Shown here in pieces: positions 25,497 to 33,302 of a stretch of DNA of 49,120 bases. Each line of letters opens with the position of its first letter. Within the stretch, counting starts at the first letter, position 1. Below the pieces are notes generated by a model, which did no database searches, was not told the origin of the DNA, and saw nothing but the letters and a program-made list of their open reading frames with translations. Location: positions 1 to 49,120 of the forward strand of contig CAJQHR010000015.1 of assembly GCA_905478225.1 (NCBI GenBank). The letters run 5' to 3'. The position numbers and the translations under genes were made by a program. The DNA is from an uncultured Crocinitomix sp. (GTDB lineage: Bacteria > Bacteroidota > Bacteroidia > Flavobacteriales_D > Crocinitomicaceae).

Positions 25497-26315
25497 ATGG
25501 TTCATAGACTAAGACGCTTTTTTTTGATTGTAAACCTGCAGACCTTAATTATCTCCATTTTGGCTGTAATATCTACTGCGCTTTGCATTCACTACGAGAT
25601 ATATGCAGACTTCCCCTTCTCTCTTATCGCCATGTCCGTCGTATTTCCAATCGTTTTTTCAATTGGAGGAGCATATAAAAGACGAGAAGCAGCACTTAAG
25701 GAATACGCAGCTATTAAAGGCTATTTAAGAGCTATCTTTTTTGCTTCAAGAGATTGGCTAGACAAGCCTAAAAAGGAAAACGTAGATAAAATGGTTGGAA
25801 TTATCGAACGATTCTTTTCAAATTTTAGAACAATGTTCACCGGTCCAATCGAATACTTAGAAGAGAACGAAGAAAAGATTTACGATAATTTTTCAGAGGT
25901 ATCGCTTTATATAAAACATGAATTAAGAGGAGAAGGCCTTTCGTCGGGAGAGTGTTCCAGAACGAATCAGTATTTACAAAAAATGATGATTTCGTTTGAA
26001 ACAATCAAACACATTTACCAATACCGCACACCTCGCACGCTAAGAGCTTTCAGTAATTTATTCATAAAAATTCTACCGATTCTTTACGGACCATTTTTCG
26101 CACACATGGATAGCGAATTCACATTTGGAGGTGAAAACGCAGTAGGATTTTGGCAAACTTATGGATTAGAATATTTGATTCCTGTTTTATTAACTATGAT
26201 TTTAGTGAGCTTAGACAATATTCAGGAGCACTTAGAAAACCCATTTGATCAGGTTGGAGAGGATGACATCACCATTAATGTGGAGAAGTTTGTTGATTAC
26301 TTAGATCATGAATAG
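25497..26315 (+). CDS. bestrophin-like integral membrane protein
   Basis: A 272-residue membrane protein. The start is put at ATG 25497 (MVHRLRRFFLIV); the longer frame upstream overlaps the MarR gene and its operator. Two membrane spans at about 13-35 (LQTLIISILAVISTALCIHY) and 42-60 are followed by a helical cytoplasmic region with a basic start (KRREAALKEYAAIKGYLRA), then two spans near residues 185-240 and the end LDNIQEHLENPFDQVGEDDI, very like the C-terminal motif of bestrophin/UPF0187 anion channels (order and ENPF motif match). Bestrophins form pentameric chloride channels. The assignment is by pattern only. It diverges from the MarR gene, with about 100 bases between. Confidence 0.6.
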   Translation: MVHRLRRFFLIVNLQTLIISILAVISTALCIHYEIYADFPFSLIAMSVVFPIVFSIGGAYKRREAALKEYAAIKGYLRAIFFASRDWLDKPKKENVDKMVGIIERFFSNFRTMFTGPIEYLEENEEKIYDNFSEVSLYIKHELRGEGLSSGECSRTNQYLQKMMISFETIKHIYQYRTPRTLRAFSNLFIKILPILYGPFFAHMDSEFTFGGENAVGFWQTYGLEYLIPVLLTMILVSLDNIQEHLENPFDQVGEDDITINVEKFVDYLDHE

Positions 26316-26507
26316 ATAGTCGTTAGTCTCAAATCATTCGTCCTTAGATTTGTGGAAATATGAAAGATTTACCTTGAAAACGAGACGTTATTCACCCTAT
26401 ATTTTGTTTTTTTCAATCAATTTACTGCCTTAACCAAATAAACTATTATTAATCTTTTCGTGCGCATACTGGCGACTAAATACTAATAACTATTGACTAT
26501 AATTCTC

Positions 26508-26515
26508 TATCTTTG
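26508..26515 (+). promoter_or_regulatory. -7 box (TATCTTTG) of mnmA
   Basis: A perfect TAnnTTTG 18 bases before the ATG at 26533, giving a leader of about 12 bases. The nearest TTG (26493-26495) is too close to be the -33 element. Confidence 0.5.
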
Positions 26516-26532
26516 CACCAGAAAAAAATGTC

Positions 26533-27708
26533 ATGCAAACAGTAGTTGTAGGTTTATCGGGAGGTGTAGATTCAAGCGTAGCGGCTTATTTATTAAAAGA
26601 GCAAGGCTATAATGTCATTGCTATTTTTATGAAAAACTGGCATGATGAATCTGTAACAATCTCTGACGATTGCCCTTGGGTTGATGACAGTCAAGACGCA
26701 CTTTTGGTGGCTGAAAAATTGGGAATTTCTTTTCAAACGCTTGATTTAAGCATGGAGTACAAAGAACGTATTGTAGACTATATGTTTTCAGAATACGAGG
26801 CTGGACGCACGCCAAATCCAGATATCTTATGCAATCGTGAGATTAAATTTGATGTATTTTTAAAAGCCGCGGGAAAATTAGGTGCCGATTTTGTCGCCAC
26901 AGGTCATTATTGCAGAAAAGCACAGGCTGAAAGTGGAGAATATCGCTTGCTCTCTGGAATTGACGGAAATAAGGATCAAAGCTATTTTTTGTGTCAATTA
27001 ACCCAAGCCCAGATTTCAAAAGCACTTTTTCCAATTGGTGATTTAGAAAAACCAGCAGTGCGAGAAATTGCAGCAGCACAAGATCTAATTACAGCAGAAA
27101 AAAAAGATTCGCAAGGCCTTTGTTTTATAGGAAAAGTGAAGCTACCGACCTTTTTACAGCAACAACTTCTTCCAAAAGAAGGGAATATTGTAGAATTACC
27201 TGAAGATTTGCCTGCTTACGATTATTATGCAGAATTATTGGAGACAGGAGACCACATAGCGTTGGCGGAACCGTTTTCATATCGTCCAAATATGGGACAT
27301 GTTGTTGGAGCGCACCAAGGCGCGCATTATTTTACAATTGGACAACGAAAAGGACTGGGAGTTGGTGGAACACCTTTACCTCTGTTTGTAGTCGACACAG
27401 ATGTGGAGACCAATACCATTTATACCGGTCAGGGTGATGCCCATCCTGGACTAAATCGGAAAGCCTTATTCATAAAAGCGAAGGAAATTCATTGGATACG
27501 AAGTGATTTCAAACTAGAAATTGGAGAAACTGCCAATTATGGTGTACGAATTCGTTATCGACAACCTTTAGTTACGGCCAAATTAATTCGAGAAGAAGAA
27601 GGATTGTATATTCTATTTTCAGAAAAGGTGTCAGGAATAAGTCCAGGACAATTTGCCGCCTGGTATCAAGCTGAAGAATTGGTTGGATCAGGAATTATCA
27701 CTCATTAG
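26533..27708 (+). CDS. mnmA: tRNA 2-thiouridine(34) synthase
   Basis: A 391-residue tRNA thiolase that converts U34 of Lys, Glu and Gln tRNAs to s2U, taking sulfur from a persulfide carrier and activating the base with ATP. The PP-loop is SGGVDSS at residues 9-15; catalytic Cys100 lies in ILCNREIKF and Cys197 in [13 protein letters not shown] and DQSYFL follow the known order. The C-terminal beta-barrel ends [17 protein letters not shown]. Length is slightly above the usual 360-370. The start at 26533 leaves [11 protein letters not shown], the normal N-terminus. It is the sole gene of its transcript. Confidence 0.95.
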   Translation: MQTVVVGLSGGVDSSVAAYLLKEQGYNVIAIFMKNWHDESVTISDDCPWVDDSQDALLVAEKLGISFQTLDLSMEYKERIVDYMFSEYEAGRTPNPDILCNREIKFDVFLKAAGKLGADFVATGHYCRKAQAESGEYRLLSGIDGNKDQSYFLCQLTQAQISKALFPIGDLEKPAVREIAAAQDLITAEKKDSQGLCFIGKVKLPTFLQQQLLPKEGNIVELPEDLPAYDYYAELLETGDHIALAEPFSYRPNMGHVVGAHQGAHYFTIGQRKGLGVGGTPLPLFVVDTDVETNTIYTGQGDAHPGLNRKALFIKAKEIHWIRSDFKLEIGETANYGVRIRYRQPLVTAKLIREEEGLYILFSEKVSGISPGQFAAWYQAEELVGSGIITH

Positions 27709-27733
27709 CAATGATCCCCGTCCACATATTTAT

Positions 27734-27753
27734 CGTTTAGTTTAAGCTAAACG
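27734..27753. terminator. convergent hairpin after mnmA
   Basis: CGTTTAG (27734-27740) and CTAAACG (27747-27753) pair perfectly around TTTAAG, between the mnmA stop and the stop of the small minus-strand gene. There is no long T run, so it may be a weak bidirectional terminator. Confidence 0.4.
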
Positions 27754-27931
27754 TATTGTTAAAAAAGACGTTCGAGTTCACAGTAGACGGCTCATTATTA
27801 CCAGAAACAATATCTAATAATTCAGCCACTTGTATAACCGACAATGATGAGTGTTGTCCCAAATTTTTGTGACGCGCTAATTTCTCCTTAGCTGACTTAA
27901 TCATTAATTTTTTCATACTTCCTAAATTCAT
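27737..27931 (-). CDS. 64-residue peptide, unknown; leader-like layout
   Basis: A short frame from ATG 27931: MNLGSMKKLMIKSAKEKLAR, then HSSLSVIQVAELLDIVSG, then an Asn-rich end (NNEPSTVNSNVFFNNTFSLN). The basic first part, an amphipathic LxxIQVxELLDIVSG stretch and a polar tail give it the look of small ribosomal-peptide precursors in Bacteroidota, where leader helices often end near SG/GG. No modification enzyme, transporter or radical-SAM protein is nearby, so this is only a resemblance. It may equally be an unannotated small cytoplasmic protein. Start choice: a TTG 11 codons upstream is possible but poorer. Confidence 0.35.
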   Translation of the reverse strand: MNLGSMKKLMIKSAKEKLARHKNLGQHSSLSVIQVAELLDIVSGNNEPSTVNSNVFFNNTFSLN

Positions 27932-28086
27932 AGTAATCGTATTTAATTCAACTTGCAATGGCAAATCTTACGGTAGCCTTTTAAAAAAGGTTTTATAAAA
28001 ATTGAACCATTTGACAATTATTTTATTTCAAAAGCTGTGCCACAGCCGATCGAATCTTTTAGAAACCCTATTAATCAGCAACTTAA

Positions 28087-28485
28087 CTATTCTGGCGCGT
28101 GGTAAACGTTCATTCGTTTTTTTTTGCTTTTTTTACGCCAATTCGATACTTCTTGCACGAATTTCTGTCCACTATTATGCCCAGACTTCTTTCTTTTAAG
28201 ACGATATTTATAGTTGAAAGGTTTGTTCCGGCGTTTAAATTTTCTTTGCTTCTCTTCTAATTCGATTCCGAAAAATTGAGCGGCTTTCTTCATTAAATGC
28301 GCTGTTATGTTCTCTTTGTTGTAATTGAATTCACGCAAAAAGTGAAATTGTTTTTTAGCATATTGGAATAATATTAGACTAATTTGCCTGATCTTATTTC
28401 CAATAAACTTTCCTTTACTTTTAAGCCAGTCGCTTAACAACTGCTTGTAATCACTTAATTCTAATTTAAATTCTATTTCTACCAT
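28087..28485 (-). CDS. basic 132-residue protein, unknown
   Basis: A hypothetical protein that I do not recognise. The N-terminal third (MVEIEFKLELSDYKQLLSDW) is mixed, then it is strongly basic: KKQFHFLREFNYNKENITAH, and a Lys/Arg-rich tail (KFKRRNKPFNYKYRLKRKKS, WRKKSKKKRMNVYHAPE). The charge suggests nucleic-acid binding. It diverges from the regulator-like gene at 28626 with 140 bases between, and the shared region is full of TTAAGT boxes, so the two may be co-regulated. No membrane span or signal. Confidence 0.5.
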   Translation of the reverse strand: MVEIEFKLELSDYKQLLSDWLKSKGKFIGNKIRQISLILFQYAKKQFHFLREFNYNKENITAHLMKKAAQFFGIELEEKQRKFKRRNKPFNYKYRLKRKKSGHNSGQKFVQEVSNWRKKSKKKRMNVYHAPE

Positions 28486-28541
28486 TTTTATAGTTTTTTA
28501 TGACACAAACAACGATAGTATTCACGGATGAACGAAATAAA

Positions 28542-28621
28542 TTAAGTAAATTAGCGTTTATTTATTGGAGTTAACCTTAATTTAAGTGAATCGCTTAAAC
28601 TTAATTAAGTTTAGATTAAGT
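28542..28621. promoter_or_regulatory. cluster of TTAAGT boxes with an 18-base palindrome
   Basis: In the divergent intergenic region TTAAGT occurs at 28542, 28582, 28605 and 28616, and its complement ACTTAA at 28599. The 28596-28613 stretch, TAAACTTAATTAAGTTTA, is a perfect palindrome. The last two direct copies are 11 bases apart, one DNA turn. This looks like a multi-site operator for the two flanking genes. Confidence 0.5.
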
Positions 28622-28625
28622 AGAC

Positions 28626-29750
28626 ATGAATATTTTATCTTCATATCACCCCGCCTTACTTTGTATGCAATCTTTGCACGATCAGTTTCCTGCTGCACTA
28701 GCTTTTTATGTCTTTTGTAATGACAATGGATTGAAAGTGTATTATTCAAAAGGTAAGAATGACGGAATATTAATTCCGAAGGATATTGGCGAACTAGAAA
28801 ACAATCCAATTGTTATTAAATTCAGAAAAACGAAGAAGGAAGTCATGTGGGCAGATTTGGATGACCTACCCATAAATCCAGTAAAAGAAAGTCGAAAGCT
28901 TGAAATCAAACAACTATCAATTCAAGATGAAATTGAGCAGAACGTTCTGATTTTCCGAATCCCCAGTTTAAATGATGACAGTTTTGACGTTTTTGCCCTA
29001 TCATTCGCAAAGACCTTTAGTAATTTCTATATTCCATCCGGAAGGAATGTATTATCATCTGAGTTAAAAACAACGATTGGCAAAACAGTCCGTAGTCAAA
29101 TTCAATGGTTATATGAATTCCATGCAAAGCAAAGTACGAGTATCAATAGAATACAACATGCTTATCAGCAAAACATTGATGAATTAGACGAATCAAATGA
29201 GATACTGGCACGAGAACAAGCTACTAATCGAGATTTATTGGAGAAATACTTAACACAACTCATTCGCAACCAAGAAATCACGTTGAATTGTAAAATAGTC
29301 TTAAAAAACGGCTTTTTAGACCGAATAAAAAATTCCGGCTTTGGAATAGAGTCCATTAAAATGATTGTAGAAACAGCTGTTAATACAGCCTATGACCTCG
29401 CATTGAACAAATCGATCATCTACCTCACTCCTAACCTTATTCAGCATAAAAAACAAACTTTTCAAGCCGTGCATCAAACATCCCAATTAGCGGCACTAAA
29501 CAAAACTGTTGCCTTACTCGATCGTTATGAGCAAGCTGCGCGACAAATTGAACTAAGAAGTGAACGTATTAATGGCAGAAACTTGGCGGCTGAATTGCAG
29601 ATTAGCGCTCCAGCAATTACAGATGCCATTAAAAAGCATAATTCAAAAATTAAACGCTTGTTAGAGAAATACCCATCCAAATGGCCATTGATCTGTGACT
29701 TTATTCGCCCTATACGAGAAATTAAATGGAATTTGGCTGCTAGTGAATAA
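28626..29750 (+). CDS. putative GAF/HTH-type regulator, unknown family
   Basis: A 374-residue soluble protein. Residues 10-170 look like a GAF-type sensory fold (ALAFYVFCNDNGLKVYYSKG, VLIFRIPSLNDDSFDVFALS). Residues 175-220 are a charged helix, likely a coiled coil (QNIDELDESNEILAREQATN). Residues 325-374 contain a possible helix-turn-helix (NGRNLAAELQISAPAITDAI) where the second helix would read SAPAITDAIKKH, as in Fis-type C-termini. So a DNA-binding regulator is plausible, and the palindromic TTAAGT boxes before it would be candidate sites for autoregulation. No named family is recognised; the domain reading is inference. Confidence 0.55.
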   Translation: MNILSSYHPALLCMQSLHDQFPAALAFYVFCNDNGLKVYYSKGKNDGILIPKDIGELENNPIVIKFRKTKKEVMWADLDDLPINPVKESRKLEIKQLSIQDEIEQNVLIFRIPSLNDDSFDVFALSFAKTFSNFYIPSGRNVLSSELKTTIGKTVRSQIQWLYEFHAKQSTSINRIQHAYQQNIDELDESNEILAREQATNRDLLEKYLTQLIRNQEITLNCKIVLKNGFLDRIKNSGFGIESIKMIVETAVNTAYDLALNKSIIYLTPNLIQHKKQTFQAVHQTSQLAALNKTVALLDRYEQAARQIELRSERINGRNLAAELQISAPAITDAIKKHNSKIKRLLEKYPSKWPLICDFIRPIREIKWNLAASE

Positions 29751-29845
29751 ATTCGCCTTTGTTCTCGATACAATTTTGGCTGCGCCAAAACCACTCGGAA
29801 TGAAAGCTTAGGCTGCGCTTGTTGTTTCAACTATATCTTTCAGCA

Positions 29846-30808
29846 TTAATAAACCTTTGTGCCTTTCTTTAGCCAACGCCCCCATTCTATATCAAACGCA
29901 TGAACGTTTGTCGTTTCATTTCCCTCTAGATCATAGACCGGGCGACCTTGATTCACCCATTCGAAAATACTGCCGTACATATTTGAAACATTGTTATAGT
30001 TTGCTTTTATGAGTTTTTCAGAAACCTTTTCACTACGGTATCCAACGGAGCAATACACGATAATTTTATCCGATTTTGCAATCGAATCTAGGCGGCTCAT
30101 ATCAAAGTCATCATAACCTACCCAAATTGCACCCTCAATATGGCTGACTTTGAATTCATTATATTCTCGCGCGTCTAGATATGTAATTGTGCTGTCAGGT
30201 GAGTCGATTTCTTCAACTAAGACCTCTGTAACAGAATGATCTAGCAAATCAGTCAACATAATGTCATATGCCTTGCTCTTAACTTTTGCATGGCTTAACA
30301 CTTCAGCATATTCTATCGCCAGCTTCTGGTGATTATCCGCACTAATTGAATCTGAGATCACCTCCACATTAAAAGACTCTCCTTTTAATTTGGCCTCAAT
30401 CAATGCTCCGTTGGCATAATAATACCGCGCTTCAAACAATACCTGAATAGAATCACGGTGCCATTTGTCCTGCATTGCATCATAATAATATTGTTTTTCA
30501 ACTTCAAAGGCAAAAAACAATTTGTTATTCCAATAATAATATTCTGTATAATAAACCCCGTTCGATTTTCCAATCCCCAAAAAAGCTTTCTTCAATTCAT
30601 CATCTTCAAAAGAGCCAATCAATTCTGAACCATTGCATGATTGCAATGCTAATTGCTCTCCATTCAAACGTCTTAGCTGATATGTACTATTCGTGTCAAT
30701 TTCCTTGAATTGCTCGCGAATAGTAAGAATTTGCTCTTCCTTTGTTTGACTGTAACCCAGCTGAATCGTTATTGCAGCAACTAATAAAAAGATTTGTTTT
30801 AATTTCAT
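29846..30808 (-). CDS. exported protein with C-terminal rhodanese domain
   Basis: A 320-residue protein: signal peptide MKLKQIFLLVAAITIQLGYSQ, an N-terminal 190-residue part of unknown fold rich in Tyr and Glu (YYTEYYYWNNKLFFAFEV), and a rhodanese domain at about 195-300 (TYLDAREYNEFKVSHIEGAI, then the active loop VYCSVGYRS with Cys253). Rhodaneses move sulfane sulfur or act as sulfur-handling redox domains; an exported one probably faces the periplasm. The start at 30808 is chosen because the preceding gene's TAA shares its A with this ATG, and the upstream Met would lack the signal. Acts in an operon with the gene before it. Confidence 0.75.
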   Translation of the reverse strand: MKLKQIFLLVAAITIQLGYSQTKEEQILTIREQFKEIDTNSTYQLRRLNGEQLALQSCNGSELIGSFEDDELKKAFLGIGKSNGVYYTEYYYWNNKLFFAFEVEKQYYYDAMQDKWHRDSIQVLFEARYYYANGALIEAKLKGESFNVEVISDSISADNHQKLAIEYAEVLSHAKVKSKAYDIMLTDLLDHSVTEVLVEEIDSPDSTITYLDAREYNEFKVSHIEGAIWVGYDDFDMSRLDSIAKSDKIIVYCSVGYRSEKVSEKLIKANYNNVSNMYGSIFEWVNQGRPVYDLEGNETTNVHAFDIEWGRWLKKGTKVY

Positions 30809-31197
30809 TACGCTCTTCCCCATGTTGCTTGACTTTTAGATTTTGCATCTTTTGGAATGACCTGGTAATGTAATTCAAGTAACACCCCTCCCTTTTTTTT
30901 AATAATATGCACTTTTTCAATTTCCCATTTTTTATATCGACAAACAGTTGAAAGTGCCTTTTGAAGAGACAGCATATTCACAGTGGTGTTGATCAATGCA
31001 GGATAATCCAACAGTGTCATTAATTTTTCTTTATGTTTTAATTTTAGGTTTTCAAAGCCCATACCTGTCATTTTATAGGTTGAATCCATTTCAACTCCTT
31101 CCCCCAATTCCAACAAAAAATTACAGAAACTATTCCTTTCGGTCGCTTTGACGGAGAAAGATGAGAATACTAACAAGATTATTAGGATATTTTTCAT
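30808..31197 (-). CDS. exported protein of 129 residues, partner of the rhodanese
   Basis: Signal peptide MKNILIILLVFSSFSVKA; the mature protein is mixed alpha/beta with two Cys (SFCNFLLELGEGVEMDSTYK and STVCRYKKWEIEKVHIIKKK). I do not recognise a family. Its stop overlaps the ATG of the exported rhodanese protein by one base, a strong sign of translational coupling, so a periplasmic role together with that protein is likely. Upstream there is a long region without a gene, where its promoter must lie. Confidence 0.65.
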   Translation of the reverse strand: MKNILIILLVFSSFSVKATERNSFCNFLLELGEGVEMDSTYKMTGMGFENLKLKHKEKLMTLLDYPALINTTVNMLSLQKALSTVCRYKKWEIEKVHIIKKKGGVLLELHYQVIPKDAKSKSQATWGRA

Positions 31198-31468
31198 TTC
31201 AATATTTTGTTTTCAAGTAAGAAATATATTTATTGTCATAAGATAATTAAAACTACTAAGGTTAACCTATTCATCAGACCATTTATCGCCGATCATTTAC
31301 CGTAAGTTCCTCATATTCTAAAACAAAAACACCGTTTTTACGTTGTAATTGTTAAGTTCACATTCTTTCTATTCTTTTTGGTAATTAATCCGCTTACATA
31401 AAACCGTTCTTTTTTAATCAAAGGACTAAGATGTTTAGCTAGTCTTGAATTAAAAAAAAAGAACAGTT

Positions 31469-31715
31469 ATGATTAGAAAGAAGGAAAATTTAATGAATAC
31501 ATACAAGCCAAGATTAAGTGAAATTATAAATTCATAAGGAATAAATGAGGCTTTTGATAAACTAGAGATTTCCCTGAAGATTTATGCCAATTCCAAATTG
31601 GTTAAAAATAACAGATACGGATTCAAACATGAGCTTTGCGCGCTTCAAAATAAAATCATTTAATAACCAGTTGAATGACCAAATTTACCGATCTAAAGAA
31701 TGGGAGACTGACTAA
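31469..31715 (+). pseudogene. broken small gene
   Basis: From ATG 31469 the frame reads MNTYKPRLSEIINS after a short basic start, hits TAA at 31535-31537, and continues in the same frame with coding-like residues GINEAFDKLEISLKIY and NRYGFKHELCAL up to TAA 31661. One frame over it continues FNNQLNDQIYRSKEWETD to TAA 31713-31715. The continuity across a stop and a shift suggests a decayed gene of about 80 codons. No family is recognised. It follows a large hairpin. Confidence 0.35.
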
Positions 31716-31731
31716 TTGGGGTGCTTCGATA

Positions 31732-31764
31732 TTGACCGTTTGAAAAATTAATTCGAACGGTCAA
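31732..31764. repeat. 13-base inverted repeat before the acyltransferase
   Basis: TTGACCGTTTGAA (31732-31744) and TTCGAACGGTCAA (31752-31764) are complementary except for one T-G wobble, with a 7-base loop. It lies 27 bases before the ATG at 31791. It could be an operator or a hairpin in the mRNA leader; there is little T run to make it a terminator. Confidence 0.5.
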
Positions 31765-31790
31765 TTTAAACTTCTTATTATATTCACGAC

Positions 31791-33146
31791 ATGATCTACG
31801 CCATTCTTAAAATACTTTCGCGGTTAACCATTTGGGGTTATTTTCGAAAAGTGAAGATAGTTGGGCGAGAACGGATACCAAAAAGTGGTCCTTATTTATT
31901 TGTAGCAAACCACCCAAGCGCTTTTATGGACCCAATCGTTGTTGCTTCCTCTATTCGACCGCCGGTCTATTTTATTGCCGCTGGAGAATACGTAGGAACT
32001 GGATTAAAAGGCTGGTTTTTCAATAAAGCCTTGCACACTATTCCTGTGTACAGGCCAAGTACTCGGCCTGAAGATGCGCATAAAAACAAAGATATGTTTG
32101 TAAAGTGTTACGAACATTTATCAAAGAAAGGAGCGTTGCTAATTTTCCCAGAAGGGTTAAGCTTAACCGAAAAAAAACTAAAACCACTTAAAACAGGGAC
32201 AGTAAGAATAGCAATCGGAGCAGAAGAACAACACGCATTTGAACTCGGTGTGCCAATAATTCCAATAGGTTTGAACTATAGCGACCCGCATTCCTTCCGA
32301 AGCGATTTATTCGTGAAAATTGGAAAGCCTATCTATGTAAACGAATTACTAGAACAAGATCAACGCACCGACAAAGATTACCAAATTGCTCAAACACGCG
32401 AAATAACGGAATTGATTCAAGAAAAAATGCAAGCCACAATTCTGCATTTAGATTCTGAGGAAGAAGAAGAATTATTGGACAAGCTCGAAACCATATTTTA
32501 CCGGGAAGTAAAAAAACAATTGGGTTTCGATTACGGCGACAAAGAAGGAGAGTTCAAGATCCAGAAAGACTTTATTTCTGCGATTAAGTACTTTAAAGAA
32601 AATGACGCTGAATTATTTGAAACAACCGAGCAAAAGGTAGACGACTATATCGCCAACCTGGAAAAACAGGGAGTTTCAGACAAAGATATTGGAGAATTTG
32701 GTAAACGATATAGATTTAGGAGAGTGGGCACTTTCATCCTAGGCTTACCATTTTTTATTTTCGGATTGATTCACAATATATTGCCTTACAAATTGGTGGG
32801 AGTATTAACTGGTAAAATTAAAATGGAGGTGACCTTTGCAGGATCAATGTCATTAGCAATTGGGTTGTTCTCTTTTTTACTTTGGTATATCGGAGTATCC
32901 ATTTTTATTGGCAAAATGTTTCTAGGTTGGTGGGCTGTGTTTTACCCCGTATTAATTTATACAACCGGATTGTACGCTCTTATATATACGACGGCAATTA
33001 GAAATAGTAAACAAAGAAAAATCTTGCGAACGCTTGCAAAAACAGACAGAAGCTTACTGAGCGATTTAATGAGTCAACGAAGTATGATTATTACCATATT
33101 TATGGATTGGCAAAAAGAATATTCTGAAAAAGTACTAGGCATATAG
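31791..33146 (+). CDS. lysophospholipid/glycerol-phosphate acyltransferase with C-terminal membrane spans
   Basis: A 451-residue membrane enzyme. Residues 25-215 form a PlsC-type acyltransferase: NHPSAFMDPIV (His41 and Asp47, the catalytic pair of the NHPxxxxD subgroup), a substrate segment around AAGEYVGTGLKGWF, and IFPEGLSL. Residues 220-305 are a helical linker (LDSEEEEELLDKLETIFYRE), and hydrophobic stretches at about 309-330, 345-370 and 375-400 form membrane spans. It transfers acyl chains to lysophosphatidic acid or a related glycerolipid at the membrane. Such long PlsC proteins are common in Bacteroidota. An inverted repeat lies just before its start. Confidence 0.85.
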   Translation: MIYAILKILSRLTIWGYFRKVKIVGRERIPKSGPYLFVANHPSAFMDPIVVASSIRPPVYFIAAGEYVGTGLKGWFFNKALHTIPVYRPSTRPEDAHKNKDMFVKCYEHLSKKGALLIFPEGLSLTEKKLKPLKTGTVRIAIGAEEQHAFELGVPIIPIGLNYSDPHSFRSDLFVKIGKPIYVNELLEQDQRTDKDYQIAQTREITELIQEKMQATILHLDSEEEEELLDKLETIFYREVKKQLGFDYGDKEGEFKIQKDFISAIKYFKENDAELFETTEQKVDDYIANLEKQGVSDKDIGEFGKRYRFRRVGTFILGLPFFIFGLIHNILPYKLVGVLTGKIKMEVTFAGSMSLAIGLFSFLLWYIGVSIFIGKMFLGWWAVFYPVLIYTTGLYALIYTTAIRNSKQRKILRTLAKTDRSLLSDLMSQRSMIITIFMDWQKEYSEKVLGI

Positions 33147-33302
33147 ATGGCTAAAAATTCTCCTCATCAATAATTGCTTGTCGAACCCGATCCGCCCAGA
33201 CAACAGATATATAGCATTAGTTATTGGTGAACGATTCCTTGATATTGGAAGATGATTAGATGTACTTTTGATTCATTTTGTATATACGTCAAACATAAGA
33301 AT

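Larger units (their letters stand above)
31198..31790. other. 593-base gap with a hairpin, a broken small gene and an inverted repeat
   Basis: No intact gene. It contains a long imperfect hairpin around 31406-31464 (GTTCTTTTTTAAT with ATTAAAAAAAAAGAAC), a broken small frame from 31469 to 31715, and a 13-base inverted repeat at 31732-31764 just before the acyltransferase start. The first 200 bases show nothing I can name. Confidence 0.5.

Noticed and set aside
29774-29790. TTTTGGC/GCCAAAA hairpin after the regulator-like gene as a terminator
   Set aside because: Seven-base stem with a three-base loop but no T run on either strand; too weak to list as a terminator.
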